From Pelodera strongyloides (Eukaryota > Nematoda > Chromadorea > Rhabditida > Rhabditidae): a DNA stretch of 64,000 nucleotides. The notes below the pieces were generated by a model. That model ran no database searches, was not told the DNA's origin, and saw nothing but the letters and a program-made list of their open reading frames with translations. Position 1 is the first letter of the stretch. Each line of letters starts with the position of its first letter. The translations under genes and the position numbers were made by a program. This document shows positions 21,540-36,978 of this stretch, in pieces. The stretch covers positions 310,001 through 374,000 of the forward strand of contig JAANDG010000007.1 of NCBI GenBank assembly GCA_036852015.1, given 5' to 3'.

Positions 21540-21700
21540 AAAAAAAAATCTTTTACGCTTCAATGGCGTGCACCTTTATTCAAGGATGAAAGTACAAATA
21601 CAATGTTTGCTTATGACATGGTCCGCAGAGGTCCTGAGCAGTAGGCGACGAGTTCCAGATGACAAATTGCTCGACTTCTTTGGGCTAGGGCCAGGAGGGT
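21540..21700. repeat. Dispersed repeat ending in GGGCTAGGGCCAGGAGG, copy 2
   Basis: Same block order as 14217-14410: AAAAAAAATCTTTTACGC, TATTCAAGGATGAAAGTACA, GCAGAGGTCCTGAGCAGTAGG then CGACGAGTTCCAGATGACAA, GGGCTAGGGCCAGGAGG. Confidence 0.6.
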
Positions 21701-22124
21701 ACTTACTAGCTATGATGATAAGTTACAAATATATCAAATCCTTAGTTGAAAATAAAAATCTGTAAATCCTATAATTATGCGTTAAAGTATACCACGTATT
21801 GTGCGCACTTGCATTATGAAGACTGATTTATTATTAGTTTCAACATTTGTATCTTCTACATCTTTACAGCATAAGAAAGCTTTGCGATAATGTCAGTTTC
21901 ATCCGTTTCTTTTCACATTTTTATATATAATGTTAGTATATAATGCCCTGTTTCTGAGAAAATGACGCTCGTGCATAGTATATAGTAAATAGCATAATCC
22001 CTCCTTATATATTATGTAAAATACAGTATTACCCATCAGCACTTTATAATAATAATCTATTGAATAACATCTGTATTTAACGACGCTTTTCAGGAATAAA
22101 ATAAAACTGATGATTTCCTCATGC
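21701..22124. other. Intergenic, nothing seen
   Basis: AT-rich. No ORF or repeat match. Confidence 0.3.
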
Positions 22125-22330
22125 GTCGACTAGCTGCGCAACTTGGAGTATACGCGCAGCTAGCCGCGCTCTAGTGAACGCGCACGTGCTTATCCGCGAA
22201 GCGCGCAGTTAAACGGTGCGTGAATGGGGTGAGGGAATATAATGGTGGCGTGAGTTGCAGCGCAGCGCAGCAACACATAGCAAAACTTTTGGCGCAGCTG
22301 GCGTCCGAGGTTCAGAGAACAGCAAAAATA
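22125..22330. repeat. GC-rich dispersed repeat, copy 1 (copy 2 at 54300-54545)
   Basis: CGCGCAGCTAGCCGCG, then GAACGCGC, CCGCG, GCGCAG.TAAAC, AATGG.G..GTGAGT, GCGCAGC..CCAACGCA-like and GGCGTCC..GGTTC.GAG occur in the same order in both copies. The GC content stands out against the flanks. Confidence 0.6.
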
Positions 22331-22552
22331 ATACACAAAACTTCATAGCAGAATTTCTCCTAAGGTAAACGCGCTACACCTCCAAGAAACAGACTTTGAT
22401 TTTTTTGGGAACTATATCACACGGCTCTGAAACGCATCCTCGCAAACACGCAGCTTCGGTGCGATTTATGGGCATTCACCGAAAAACTTGCAGCAGTTCT
22501 CCAATTCATACTGACGTATATAACGACTTCATCACTTCCTTCCAATTGTGAG

Positions 22553-22652
22553 TTAAAGCGAAATACTGTCCGATTTTTGAAACGTATGTCAACAAACTGC
22601 ATTCCCATACATCATATGCAAATGAGGAAAACCGGCCGCTATTTCGCTTTAA
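22553..22652. mobile_element. TTAA-type MITE (CCGGCCGG/GAAACG family), 100 bp
   Basis: TTAAAGCGAAATACTGTCCG then ATTTTTGAAACG at the left, GGAAAACCGGCCGCTATTTCGCTTTAA at the right. It is a short member of the family at 4325-4511. Confidence 0.7.
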
Positions 22653-25562
<2,910 letters not shown>

Positions 25563-25778
25563 CTATTTCAAAGCGAAATGACGTCCGGTTTTTGGAACTC
25601 TGAGTACACCAGCGTTCGCATGCATTTTTATGCGAGCACATTGGTAGCAATTTCGGTTGCGGAGGGAAAAAAAGCGAAATGCCGGCCGGTTTTTGAAACA
25701 CTGAGTACACCCGCGTGTACTTTGTATGTGAGTACACTGGACACTGGTAGCAATTTCTTTTGCGGAACAAGAGGTGCT
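25563..25778. repeat. Tandem duplication (~105 bp x2) built from a MITE end
   Basis: Unit 1 starts at about 25568 (AAAGCGAAATGACGTCCGG then TTTTTGGAAC.CTGAGTACACC) and unit 2 at about 25673 (AAAGCGAAATGCCGGCCGG then TTTTTGAAACACTGAGTACACC). Both end TGGTAGCAATTTC..TTGCGGA. The unit contains the terminus of the CCGGCCGG MITE family. The long minus-strand ORF across it is a by-product of the duplication. Confidence 0.75.
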
Positions 25779-28700
25779 CACCGCTCTGACCAGGAAGTGA
25801 ACAGGCTTGGCTGAAACCAAAAAACTCAAATCTGGCCGTGTATTTCAACATGGGACCCGCGCGGAGTTCAGTCCTCTTTCGAGGGTCTAATCTTAACCTG
25901 TAACCTTTTAGATTGGCATAACATGTCATGTAGTTCTGAAGAATCGTCAACTGCAAGAAACAGTGCTTCAGGTCATCTCCATATGGTTCTGGTTTCGTGG
26001 TTGGAAGTTTGGGAGGCTCCGTATGAGAGTGGAGAGTGGAGAGTGGAGAGATCCTGGATCCTTGACGTCACTCTAGCGGCTCGTCGACGGAAGTAATCTC
26101 GGACCTGGACTTACCGATGCAAACATCTTAGCACCCTCCCTCAATAAACAACTTTGGCTTCGGCCACTCGTTACTGTATGTTGCTGGACTCGTGTTGCCT
26201 CTCTGTGGATACTGATACTCCATTCCTTGTTGGTATACCTGCAGCTTTCTGTTCTTTTTTTTTCGTTGGCATGTCTAGTACAAGAACTTACAGAAACAGA
26301 ACAGTAAATTGTTTTCCGTTTTCTTCGTGTGTCACTAACTAAGAGTTTATCAGCTTAGGAAAATAAGAACGGCCTAAATCCTAGGAAGCCATTAGTATAA
26401 TTACGTCAAGTGTGGCTGCCAATAAAGGAGGTTGCCCTTTGTTACTGCACAGCCAAATTAGCGAAAATGTGCAGGATATTCCAGTGTTGAAGAGTTTTGC
26501 TATTCTACGAAACAACATGCTTAAAGGGCAAACCTGGACAAACAATTAATCAGAAGCACATGATTGCTGCCCTTTAGGGAACGCGTCGGATGTGAGTTAT
26601 CGCCCTCTGGATTGAAGCAGGGCAGCAAGGCAAGCAACTATGTGTTTAAGGGAACAGGCTTACGGCAGAACAACATGTAAATCACTCATGTTATGCACAT
26701 GAGCTCTAATACCACTTACGAAAACCGATTTACTAAGTTACAAAATTGAGCGAGTTATTTGACAAAAACTAGGGTGTTTTCCAGATAAGAAATTTTGTCG
26801 TGAGCCTGACCCTATCCAAACTTCATTTAAATGCGCGTAACTGTGCTCGATATGCTTGAATCTATGAATTATATGTCATCATCATCATCATCATCATTAT
26901 CGACATTATCCATTTTTATTGATTGTTAACCAATAAAGATAAAGACGAAGTGTAGCCTGTTAAATCAACCGAATCCGCACAGGCGGTGCACGGGGATCCA
27001 GTTCATTATAGTTAACCAATAAACCACTATTATTATTAAACCCCTTATTATTATTATTAACAGAGTCGAGGGTGCGCATCTAGATTAGTTGTTTCTTCCC
27101 GCTTCAAACCCTTTTAAAATTACCAACACAAATTCCCTTTTCGTATCCTATTTAGGTAACATTTCTCCAAATTCACAGTTTATTTTTAGTATACGGTATA
27201 GTACACAAGTGATCTACGTAAACTAAGATCAGATATAAATTTAAATCAGCTGTTCACTTCTACGTAAGAATTTCCAAATAGACCCCGTGTTGTGTGTTGA
27301 TATGCCATTTTTGAATGTCCGTCAATTAAAAAGTGTACGCTGGTCTATATAGTCAATGCAGCTGCAATTTTGCCCACTATTCAGTGCGAAGAAAAAGAAA
27401 TGAAATTTAGTAAAGTTCACTTTCCAGCCAACTCAAAAAGGTTGTTTTTGTTTTTCAAACCCGTGGAAAATGCCACGCCTGATTGTGTGGGATTTATTTT
27501 TGTTCAGGATAATTGTCTGCTAATTATACGAATATGTAAAGTTTAGACTATGGTGTTTTCATGCTGATAAGATAGTGGTCGCTGAACGGGTAATAATGTA
27601 ATTGATCAACGTAAAATCTAATGGACGTGTTATGCTCACTGAAGTTGTTTTTCCACTTTATGACGATGAGTTAGACGAGTGCAGTGTTGCTACGTTAGCG
27701 AAAGACCTCTAGAACCACCTAGCCTACCTAGCCTTTACCTTAGCCGTAGCTACCTGACCTTTCCTACCAAGCTAGCGAAAGTCGTCTAGCTGTAAGGTAG
27801 AGTAGCTGCATAGGAGGTAAATATATCAGCTACGCATTTGGAACTATAAGCATACGTAGCTGGGAATATTTTTCCTTTCTGAAATTTCCTAACTTCTCAT
27901 TCGAACAATAAAACAGAGTAGACATCAGAACACTTGGTTTGATCATCGTTTCTTATAATAATCTATTTAATATATCCCAGACATACTTCGTTTTATTAAT
28001 CGAATTTGTGTTGGCTAGTCATTGTCGTTAAACTATCCCTATCGCTACCAAACTACACTTTTCGTTTTTTTGTCCCGGCTTGATTATAAAAAGCCGGATT
28101 AAACAAACTGCTAACATCCAAAAAAAATTAATTGAAGGGGAAGCCCTGTGTCTCTGGAGGATTGATATTTAACTATAATAAGAGTAAAACTCAAACATTA
28201 TAAAAGGAAAAGTACTCATTGATATCCTTTAATTGATAATTTGCAGTAAAACCAAGTGGTGACTCTTTTTGCATGTGTAAGACTACGGTAGCTTGAAAGT
28301 ACCTTTTGCCCCAAATCACGTTAATAAGTCTCCAGAGACCGTAAACTGGGGTGTACTTTAAGAATTAACCATGTGCCTAATGAAAACGTGTGTATATTCA
28401 AAGTGTCACGTGTAGTATTTTGCTCCCAAAGCTCCCAATGCTTCTGCAATATTACGGGGGCGCAGTTGCTTTGCGCCATAAGGGCGCCGTAGGAGAGCCG
28501 CACGTGTGCGCGAGTTCTTATCATTTACAGGGATGAGCGTGCAGACCTGCCTCTGGAACTCGCAAATTTCAAATAAATCCGATCACAGATAAAGAGCCAT
28601 CAATGTAATCAAAGTAATCCCACACCTGAACCCCCCAACGTCTGTTTGAAATTGTGCTTCGAAGCACCAAACTGACCAAACTACTGAATTTTATGAGTTT

Positions 28701-29582
28701 CGTTTATTAATGTTCTACTTGCAAAATAACATTGGGCAGTTTTTCTTTTCCATTTTCAGATCACAACTTTGCAACGACAAAAATCTGATTTCTGTCAAAA
28801 GTTGGAGCTTACGTACTATTTTATGCACTTTTCATTTGCAATAAAAGTTCAGCTGAAACTTTTTGCATAAATAGCGTGGTGGTGGCATTTAGGAACTGCA
28901 AAATTGAAAAAATTTCTTTAAAGTTTTCACGTTGTGAACATGCTCATTTTTGACAAGCCTTGTATGAAAATACCTACGGCAGCTGCAATAAAATGTTGGC
29001 CAACGGTTCGTGGCTCAGTTATTCAGTAACAATTAATATTTAATCATATTTACTATTATTATGGGTAATAAATATGTGCGTTGGTCATGTGGTACATGCT
29101 AGTCCAAAATAGAGACTTTATAAAAAGTTGAGAAAACTACAGAGTGTCGATGTCCCAGCAAGAATAATAACTTTTCTAATGGTACTTTGTAACGGTGCTA
29201 AAAAAATATTCAATGCTGCTAATTACATAGACATTGTTTATGCTACAGCTACTGGATATTAAAATTTAAATAAAAATCGACCTATCACGAGGATGGCTAC
29301 AGTACTTTTGTGCACTTTTATAGCGTAGGCAAACCCAAGTTGTTTTTGAAGGTGATCTCTAAGTACACTTTTGGATGAACACAGAAATCAGAAACCGTAG
29401 TATGTAGTATCTGTTTTCCGTTTCGCTAGATACTTCCATCTCACAATTCCCCATCCACTAAACTATACTTCTTTATTTACTAAGCAGACTATAAAGACAC
29501 GTCAACCAAGAGACACAACTCTGCATTGGGGCTACCGACGGTATGACGAAGGCCAACTTCCACTACACAACGTCTTGGATCA
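25779..29582. other. Intergenic, nothing convincing
   Basis: It contains a GAGTGGA triplicate (26027-26050), an (ATC)n run (26878-26900) and a short TTAAAGGGCAAACC...CTGCCCTTTAGG inverted pair (26522-26578). No gene was recognised. Confidence 0.4.
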
Positions 29583-29595
29583 TATTAGTATATAT

Positions 29596-29636
<41 letters not shown>

Positions 29637-29712
29637 TATATATATAGATATATATATATATATATAGATGTGGTGTATGGTGTGTGTGGTGTGTTGTGTG
29701 TGTGTCTGTGTG
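29583..29712. repeat. Compound microsatellite (TA)n-(GT)n
   Basis: TATATA runs with ATAGAT interruptions are followed by GTGTGTGGTGTG. Frames across it are artefacts. Confidence 0.95.
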
Positions 29713-30679
29713 AATAAAGATACCATAAAACAGCTGTTTTCTTTGAGATACAGTACACAGTTACAATTCACTCCGTCGCAACCGCGACGCAACAACTACT
29801 GTAGACGCCCACCCACTCAATAGAATGATGTCAGTTTGGTTGATCGCACAGACCACATTATTGAATCCGCACAAGTGGTCATAACAAGCGTGCAACTTTA
29901 CAAATCCTTCATTTAAAACTTTCACAAAAACAACGGTTATTGCTGTGTAGGCAAAGTATTAACAAGAAGCACAATGAACTTTAAAACCAATTACTAAAGC
30001 CACGAGATTTGAAATAATTGCAAGGATTGCATAGACACACACAAAAATAACACTTGTAGGCTTTCACAATAAATCTTTTTTTAAAGGTTATATGTTCCCT
30101 CGACTAGTGACTTTGGACACGCTAGTTTCGTCAGTTGGACGTAAGGTCTAATTTGAGCTTATCTTTTGCCATTCATATGCGTAATACAAGGACATTTCAT
30201 TGACATTCTTAGTTTTTCCGTAAATGTTGGTTAGATTATTATTGCGTGTGATTAGTTGTATATCTGACCATTATTAAGTCGCTTACGCATTGCATAGTGG
30301 ATTTTGTTGATTGTAATTACGAATGGAAAATTTGCCTGACGAGTATGGAAATATATTGCGTAAGAAGGCTTATGATCTGGAAACTTTAGGAATAAAAATT
30401 GCAAATTCAAAGTGTTGCGTAGCTTAATCCGGTTAGTGACAAGCTCAATGAAATATCAGAACGAGGTCTACTACGCCACGGTCTATCAATATACTGCTAT
30501 GTATCACAGGGTTTCACTGTTTCACTGTTTCACATGATCCTGCTTCTTATTAGGAACAAACTTTTTGCGGCAAGGGCATTACGTTATAACATATATTGTT
30601 GCACAGATATGGTATACGTTATATTGTAAGATAATGTTAATCGCATCGTGGTAAAAAGTCGCTTAAAAACTCGAAATCT
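29713..30679. other. Intergenic, nothing seen
   Basis: AT-rich. A GTTTCACT triplicate lies at about 30509-30533. Confidence 0.3.
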
Positions 30680-31160
30680 TTAAAGGGATGGGCTCACTAC
30701 AAAATCACCTTGTTTTTATGCTTTACTTTGATTGTACAAAGATAAACTTAAACAAAGAGCATAAAAAAGTTTCTTGAATTACTCCCTAGGGAAGAATATT
30801 AGGTTAAAAGGGTGAGTATTGATCTATCTTCCGATAACGTGAGTAAACAAGAGAAACTAGGGAAGCTAAGAGATATGGCTGAAACACACTGTTTTGAGCA
30901 AAATAAACTGTAGTTTTCATCGTTTATTTTACTTAAAACAATGAAAAACAGTGTGTTTCAGCCATATCTCTTCGCTTCCCTAGTTTATCTTGTTTACTCA
31001 CGTTATCGGAAGATAGATCAATACTCACCCTTTTTACCTAATATCTTCCCTAGGGAGTAATTCAAGAAACTTTTTTTATGCTCTTTGTTTAAGTTTACCT
31101 TTGTACAATCAAACTAAAGCATAAAAACAAGGTGATTTTGTAGTGAGCCCATCCCTTTAA
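30680..31160. mobile_element. TTAA-type foldback element with near-perfect ~220-bp arms
   Basis: The left arm starts TTAAAGGGATGGGCTCACTA, and the right arm ends TAGTGAGCCCATCCCTTTAA. The arms stay complementary through TTACTCCCTAGGGAAGA, ATTGATCTATCTTCCGATAACG then TGAGTAAACAAGA, and ATATGGCTGAAACACACTGTTTT. They are separated by only a few tens of bases (about 30900-30945). Transcription would yield a long hairpin RNA. No coding region. Confidence 0.9.
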
Positions 31161-31519
31161 TCTAACGGATAAATTAGGTCACCGAAACAATATGTGTCCC
31201 CTGTTTTTCATACATAGTTTGTGGGATTATTTAACCGAGAACAATGCATTTTTACTGTGGATTATATTAATAATTTTATACGCATTTTTCTTATGTACAT
31301 GAGTTTTTACACAGTTTTCAATGCAAAAAGCGAGTTATTAGTTTTAGAGAAGGAGAGATTGTGTCGGAAACACATGACAAACAAGATTATGGTAGGTAAG
31401 GTATGCTAAGGCGTAGTGGAAGAATAATGCAAAGTAGGGCTTACATACTAATACAGTAGGTTGGTTAATGATACGTGCTATGGTTATGGTTATGACAAAC
31501 ATGCTGAACGTTGGAGCCT
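31161..31519. other. Intergenic, nothing seen
   Basis: AT-rich. The ORF at 31221-31409 is unsupported. Confidence 0.3.
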
Positions 31520-31655
31520 TTAAAGCGAAATAACGGACGGTTCTTGAAACATGTCAAATAACTACGTTACTATGCATCATATTATATGCAAAAAATCGAC
31601 CCCAATTCGCCCCATTTGCATAAATCCAAAAACCGGCACCGATATTTCACTTTAA
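31520..31655. mobile_element. TTAA-type MITE (CCGG/GAAACG family), 136 bp
   Basis: TTAAAGCGAAATAACGGACG then GTTCTTGAAACATG at the left, CCAAAAACCGGCACCGATATTTCACTTTAA at the right, and CATCATATTATATGCAAA in the centre as in related copies. Confidence 0.75.
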
Positions 31656-32860
31656 AACACATCTGAGGTCTGAGTATCGTACTATGGCCAGGTCTCAACA
31701 ACGAACATTGCGAGCGGATGTGGATTTATGGAAAATAAAGCAAACGGAAGACTGGTACGGCCTATGAATAACAAATATTACACTTTCCGATCTGAGAATT
31801 TAGCAGCGGTGCTTGCTCATGAAGCAATATTTACGCTGATTTACTGCATAAAAACCGTCGCATATCAAAGCTCAAAGCACAAGATTTCGTTTTTTTCTGA
31901 ATGGTGCAAAGGATTTTATAAAATAATGTACTATGGTTATAGATGGCTTATACGCAGACTAGAGAAAAAAAGTTTATCTAGATTAGCACATGGTTAGCAC
32001 AGTGCATCTTTAGTCGCACACGAGAATCTGCGTGTCAATCCTCAAGCACAGGTTTTCCTCACTATCCCAGCTTTTCATCTAGGTACAAAATTGAATTCGA
32101 TTAGTCAAGCCACTTTTGAATATAATCAAACAAACACTATATACAATCAAGAAAGCGCAAATTCTCAGCGTTTATAAGTCTAAGCAACTTATAAAAAAGG
32201 CACATAATTTTGCAAAAAAAAAAACGGATGCAGTTTTGCAAAGAGCTTTTATTGCCATATTTTTCTTCGAAACTCAAAGATTGTAAGACCAACAATCATA
32301 CTGTAAATAAACATGATGTTTAGCATGATTAAAATGAGTCAGGGTAGATGAGTTTTTAAACATGTTGACAAAAGCGGACCACAAAGTAAAAACGAATCAT
32401 CGGAATCGAGAATAAACATATTGACACCCGTCTCTTGCGCTTATTTGTGCTGCGAAGAGAAATTAATAGAAAGTACTTTACTTCCAAAAAGTGTTTATGC
32501 CAACGTTACTTTTGCCAACCGAGACTGTGCCCACTGAATGGGACAGTTACATTCCAGCCAAAGTAATGGTGGTATAATATCTACCTCTCGACCACTACTT
32601 TATGTATAACATTGCGTATATTACCGTACAATTGAATTTAAATTCCCGCCTCTTTCCATTTTACCAATAACGTAACAATAGAGAAATATTTTTTCATCCC
32701 GGGCCTAATATGTTTCGTCTTTTGCTAAAGTGGGTATGTCATACTGTCTATTATTTTTTTTTTTTGTTCGTTTATTCTTCTGGTTTCATTACAAACTTCA
32801 ACCCTTCAACGTTTGAACTCCAGTTCCGAAAAGTTCTTTATACGCACTTTTGTAAACTTT
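31656..32860. other. Intergenic, one unsupported ORF
   Basis: An 89-codon ATG-started frame at 31728-31997 (begins MENKANGRLV, Lys/Tyr-rich) has no recognisable domain, promoter or splice context. It is left uncalled. Confidence 0.35.
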
Positions 32861-32965
32861 ATTGTTTCGGGGTTTCCTGGTTCATCAAATATTTAGTTAT
32901 TTTGCAGTTTGATATTGTTTCGTAGTTTCCTGGTTCATCAAATATTTAGTTCTTTTGCAGTCTGG
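32861..32965 (+). repeat. 53-bp tandem duplication
   Basis: ATTGTTTCG.GTTTCCTGGTTC then ATCAAATATTTAGTT.TTTTGCAGT is present twice, 53 bases apart, with about three mismatches. Confidence 0.8.
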
Positions 32966-33159
32966 CTTTTCGCGAACCGAATATAAGGTCAAGTGGGGAT
33001 TAAATGTTTAATAAGGAACCTTCTCTATCAATGGCAACATCATAAGTTTACTAATATTAAGTACACATTGTATATCTCGTCTAAAAAATGATGTCATTTG
33101 ATTTCCGGATCAGATTATGGTTTCTAGGATGACACTAGTATGCATCTTCCAGAAAAGGA

Positions 33160-33222
33160 ACCGTTTTTATTTTTATTTATTTACTAAATAACACCGAGGG
33201 GTGCGTCAACAAATAATACGGT
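33160..33222 (-). mobile_element. 3' tail of the AAATA-type retroelement, copy 3, minus strand
   Basis: On the minus strand the sequence reads GACGCACCCCTCGGTGTTATTT then AGTAAATAAATAAAAATAAAAA, matching the ends at 7740-7806 and 17062-17117. Confidence 0.5.
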
Positions 33223-34850
33223 GAAGAGAAAGAAATGTACGTATAACGAAACCATTTGTACTGTAGTCGATTAGCAATCAATCGATTTTAAACAAGACAG
33301 TTCTCAGTTCATTTTGAAATGCAGAGTAGGTTGCGCTGCCTATTTCTGAGAGAAATATATTTTCCTCAAACAAAAGAAATAAATAAGACTGTGAATAAAG
33401 AAAAAATATTTAAACAACACCATATTTAAAAAATATAACTAAAGAAGTTGAGCACACCTAAGGTCAAATTACACGTTTCCTGCAAAATGAGTCGTTGCTA
33501 AATCGCCGTGTTAGCCGTGTACTATGAAGCCGTGTTGAACCTGCACCCTTGGCGTTTTTTATACCTAACTGCGTTTACGCACCCTCTTCTTTACTTGTCG
33601 CGTCTGTACTGTAAGTCTACGCTTTCTTCTTTCGCCCTAGAACACATAACAACTATGATGTTTTGCATAACGTTCCTGCCACTGCGCAGGAAAGTCATAA
33701 ATTTTTGTATTCCTACTACTATTGTAAGTCGTATCTTTCCCGCCACTGTTATTCTTTCCTATTATAAATTGTAAGAACATCTTTTCAAGCAATGGTGATG
33801 AAGTGATGGGGCCCAACCATGGTAAAATCGTCTTGTAGTATATGGGTCGAAACTACATTTCATGCAGTTTTTGCCTCCTTCGGTATTGTTTGCTCGATGT
33901 GGTTGTCAACCAACGGAAAACATTTGTTAGTAAAATGATTTATTACTGTATATATTGTCCGCTAAATACTCGGAGAAGGAAAAATGCGGCCGGCACAATA
34001 CCAGGCACTAAATATGCTATGATCACACAAATTGTAAAACATAGAAATTGTAAAAAAAAATTAAATAAAAATAATACTGTAAATGCGGGAGATCGCGTGG
34101 AGACGATTTTGTTAGAACCCGAACGCTCGGTAGAAAGGAAACACTGATATATAAAGCAATCGATATGAGAAAAAAGAGCAGAACGAAATAAGAAGCGCAG
34201 AAATCGAAAAGATCAATATGAGAAAAGAGTACACCAAAACAAGAATATTAGTAAGTCAACGACTAGAACACACGCAACCACTGGGTTGCCACTGGAAGCT
34301 TGGCTTCGGTGCGAAGCAACGTTAGTGTACAAATTACAAGTTGACGCCGAATATAACATGGCAATAAAACCACACGTGTCACAATCCGCACAAGGACACA
34401 CCACTACATATGCATAATTCTACGCGAAGCCTAACAATAAAACACATTAAAATATACATACAAACCGCCTAGTTGTTAGGTGTGGACATAGGATGCAACG
34501 TAGGAACAAAAATCAGATCACAGTACGGGGAATATCACGAAATCAGCGGGTCAGGGAAGCTCGGAAAATTGCAAGAATTAGTAGATGGAGCGATGGAGCT
34601 TCCATGATCGTCATAAAAGAATAACACAGAGAGATCATTCATTAACGGCTTTGACACATTATGCTGGGAAGAAGGGGAAGGGGCGGGACTTACATATTAC
34701 TACTTTCTTCGTACATGACAGTTTTACGAAAAGTCAGGAAATTTGGGTTTGCGTTGAGGATACGGCATTGCAGAATTTCTTCATCAGTTTTGGCAGGGTC
34801 TCGTCGAGCTACACACACACACTCACACACAGATACACACACAACTTCGA
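33223..34850. other. 3' flank of the peptide receptor gene, no other gene seen
   Basis: Several short ORFs (33508-33774, 33842-34147) lack domains and intron logic. An ACACAC run at 34811-34844 lies just past the receptor's stop codon. Confidence 0.35.
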
Positions 34851-34855
34851 GACTT

Positions 34856-36971
34856 CTAATAAGCCTCAAGAAGTCCATTGCGTGCCATCTCAATACAGCT
34901 GAGATACAGTAGTGCGAAGTTGGCGATCTTTCCAGAAACGAGGAAAGAGTTGACCACCGAGATGGTTTCCGAGAAAAGATAAGTGCCAATGTATGGAGCA
35001 AGGAACATCTCCCAGAAGAATGGAAGGTACGAGAAAACCTGAAAGGAGTGGAAATTAGAATGAAAATATTTGATTGTCTTCTGCGTAAAGTAAGCAATTG
35101 GAGTGATATGTAAAGCTAATAATCAAATCTAGTAATCTATGTATATACCGTATACTCACATGTGTGATGGCAAAGCAGACGGTGATCGCCGGTAGATACA
35201 CGACCACCTTCTTCTTCTGTACACTCAGGGTGTCGTCACTGCTGAACAACTCGAGACACTCGTTGTCGTTCTCAGCCTTTCCGCTCTTGATCATCTTGGT
35301 GATCTTGTGGTTGAGGAACGCAACGATCATCGTCGGCACAGCAATCACCAAGACGCCGGACACCGAGTGCAGGATTACGTACAGGTCACGCGTCATGTAC
35401 TTTTGGTTCAACTGAAAGAAAGAAAGGCTTAGTAACGTGCATCGTTGAAGTGTTGAAGTTGAATTCTGACGAATATCCAACGTGATTACTGCGCAGTTAC
35501 AGTTCCATTCTGCGTAGACATGAGTGAATTCAAAATTCATTGCATTACGCTATATTTTCAAAGGCTAACCGAGCAGGTGAACTGTCGATTGCGTAGGAAA
35601 TGGTTATTTGCGTAGTAGACGAAGGCAAGACATGTTATTTTCGAATGCACCTGCCCAATTTAACAGAAAGTCGTTGAGGATCTAGTCATGCACAAGGCTC
35701 GACTACTTCATTGGACAACAAAACATACCACAACACGGGTGACCATCTTGGTGTCGTCGCACCCAAACCGCACAAGTTGATCGTACGTGAAGTGATGGTA
35801 GGCAGTAGCCAAGAAAGCTCCGAGAAACGTAAGTGCTAGTAGGCCGACGAAGTTCCGACCGGAGAAGAACACCTAAACAGAAAATTTACTTGTAGGTAGA
35901 AAAAAAACCTACAATCTGAGCAGATTGTAGGTTGTAGGTTCAAAGTAGACCTTTGCAGGTTTGACGTGTGTAACTATTTCTAGATGCCCTTCATTCACTA
36001 CTAAATGGTGTAAGATGCTTAAACTGGATTGTGGTTTACAAAAACCACGTGAACTGATTAGGAGGGATTTACACTTATGGTTGTATTCTTCAGCATAAGA
36101 AGAAAAAAGATTTAGAGAAACAACACATAGATCAAGTAACTGCACAGAATGAAGAGAACAAAAAGTATTACGCAACTACAGCGACCAATTATTGTTTACA
36201 AGTTACCTAGGCGCAAAGACAAACCTTTGCCAATGAAGAACGCCTTGCACGGAAGTACACTTCCATTGTAATGAGTACCATTACATAAGTGTCGATGGCC
36301 GCCAAAAGGTTCGAAACTGCGTAGAGCGGCAATTTGGAGAGGAGATAGAAGCGTCTAAAATTCCGAAAATAAAGCACTTTTACCTTTATTATTTTGAATG
36401 AGGAATCGCGGCTAATTGCTTGGCACATGCCACCCCCTTTCCCCTGAGCCCTTAAAAAAGGGTAAATATTTTCATTAATAATGCTTGTTTTTGCGCTTGA
36501 GGTGCAAAGCAAGAGCACCCCCACGCAAATTAAGAGGGCTGTTTAAAATCGTCCTCAATTACAGTACCTGAAGGACTCGTCCGAGTAGAGAGCTTCAAAT
36601 GAACCGAGTGATTGGGGCAGCATACAAATAAACATTAGAACTTCGACGATGGCGAGTATGAAGAGCGAGTAGCGCGCCTGAAGCAACGGAGATAAACTAC
36701 AGAAAACCAAATCCACGGGAACATACAGTATAATACCATAATCTACCAAAAACGGTACGATAAGAACATATTCATGGGAATTTGGGAAAGGTAGTTTGGG
36801 CAAATTTTATCTTCAGTATTCACCGACCATGTGTTTCGTCCGACTCGTTGCCATGTTGTAGAGGACTGTGGAGGCGATGATTGTGAGCGCCAAAAACTGG
36901 GTGGGGAAGACAAGATGCTGGACATAGTAGTCGACCGAATTGGTCGTCAAAGGTCCACGTATACAGCTCAT
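34856..36971 (-). CDS. FMRFamide-type neuropeptide GPCR (frpr/dmsr-like)
   Basis: Six minus-strand exons, 36971-36828, 36677-36568, 36354-36225, 35872-35729, 35411-35160 and 35038-34856, join in frame to 320 aa with seven hydrophobic segments. The family is suggested by TM2 RYSLFILAIVEVLMFICMLP then QSLGSFE (res 50-76), the ESFRRFY loop (82-88), YHHF in TM4 (153-156), the TM5 PTMIVAFLNHKITKMI (197-212), the KKKVVVYLPAITVCFAITH TM6 (242-260) and a TM7 ending NFALLYLS (300-307), where peptide receptors of this group have NF-LY/F-LS. Such receptors bind short neuropeptides on neurons or muscle. The DRY position reads EVY (116-118), without the arginine. Start: first ATG after a leader-type acceptor. 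The exon 1 donor (ATG|GTCGGT) is weak; GGTCG|GTGAAT nearby would break the frame. The C-terminal tail is short. Confidence 0.8.
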
Positions 36972-36978
36972 TTTATTA

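Noticed and set aside
31728..31997. 89-codon ATG frame
   Set aside because: No domain, promoter or splice signal; length is within chance for this much sequence.
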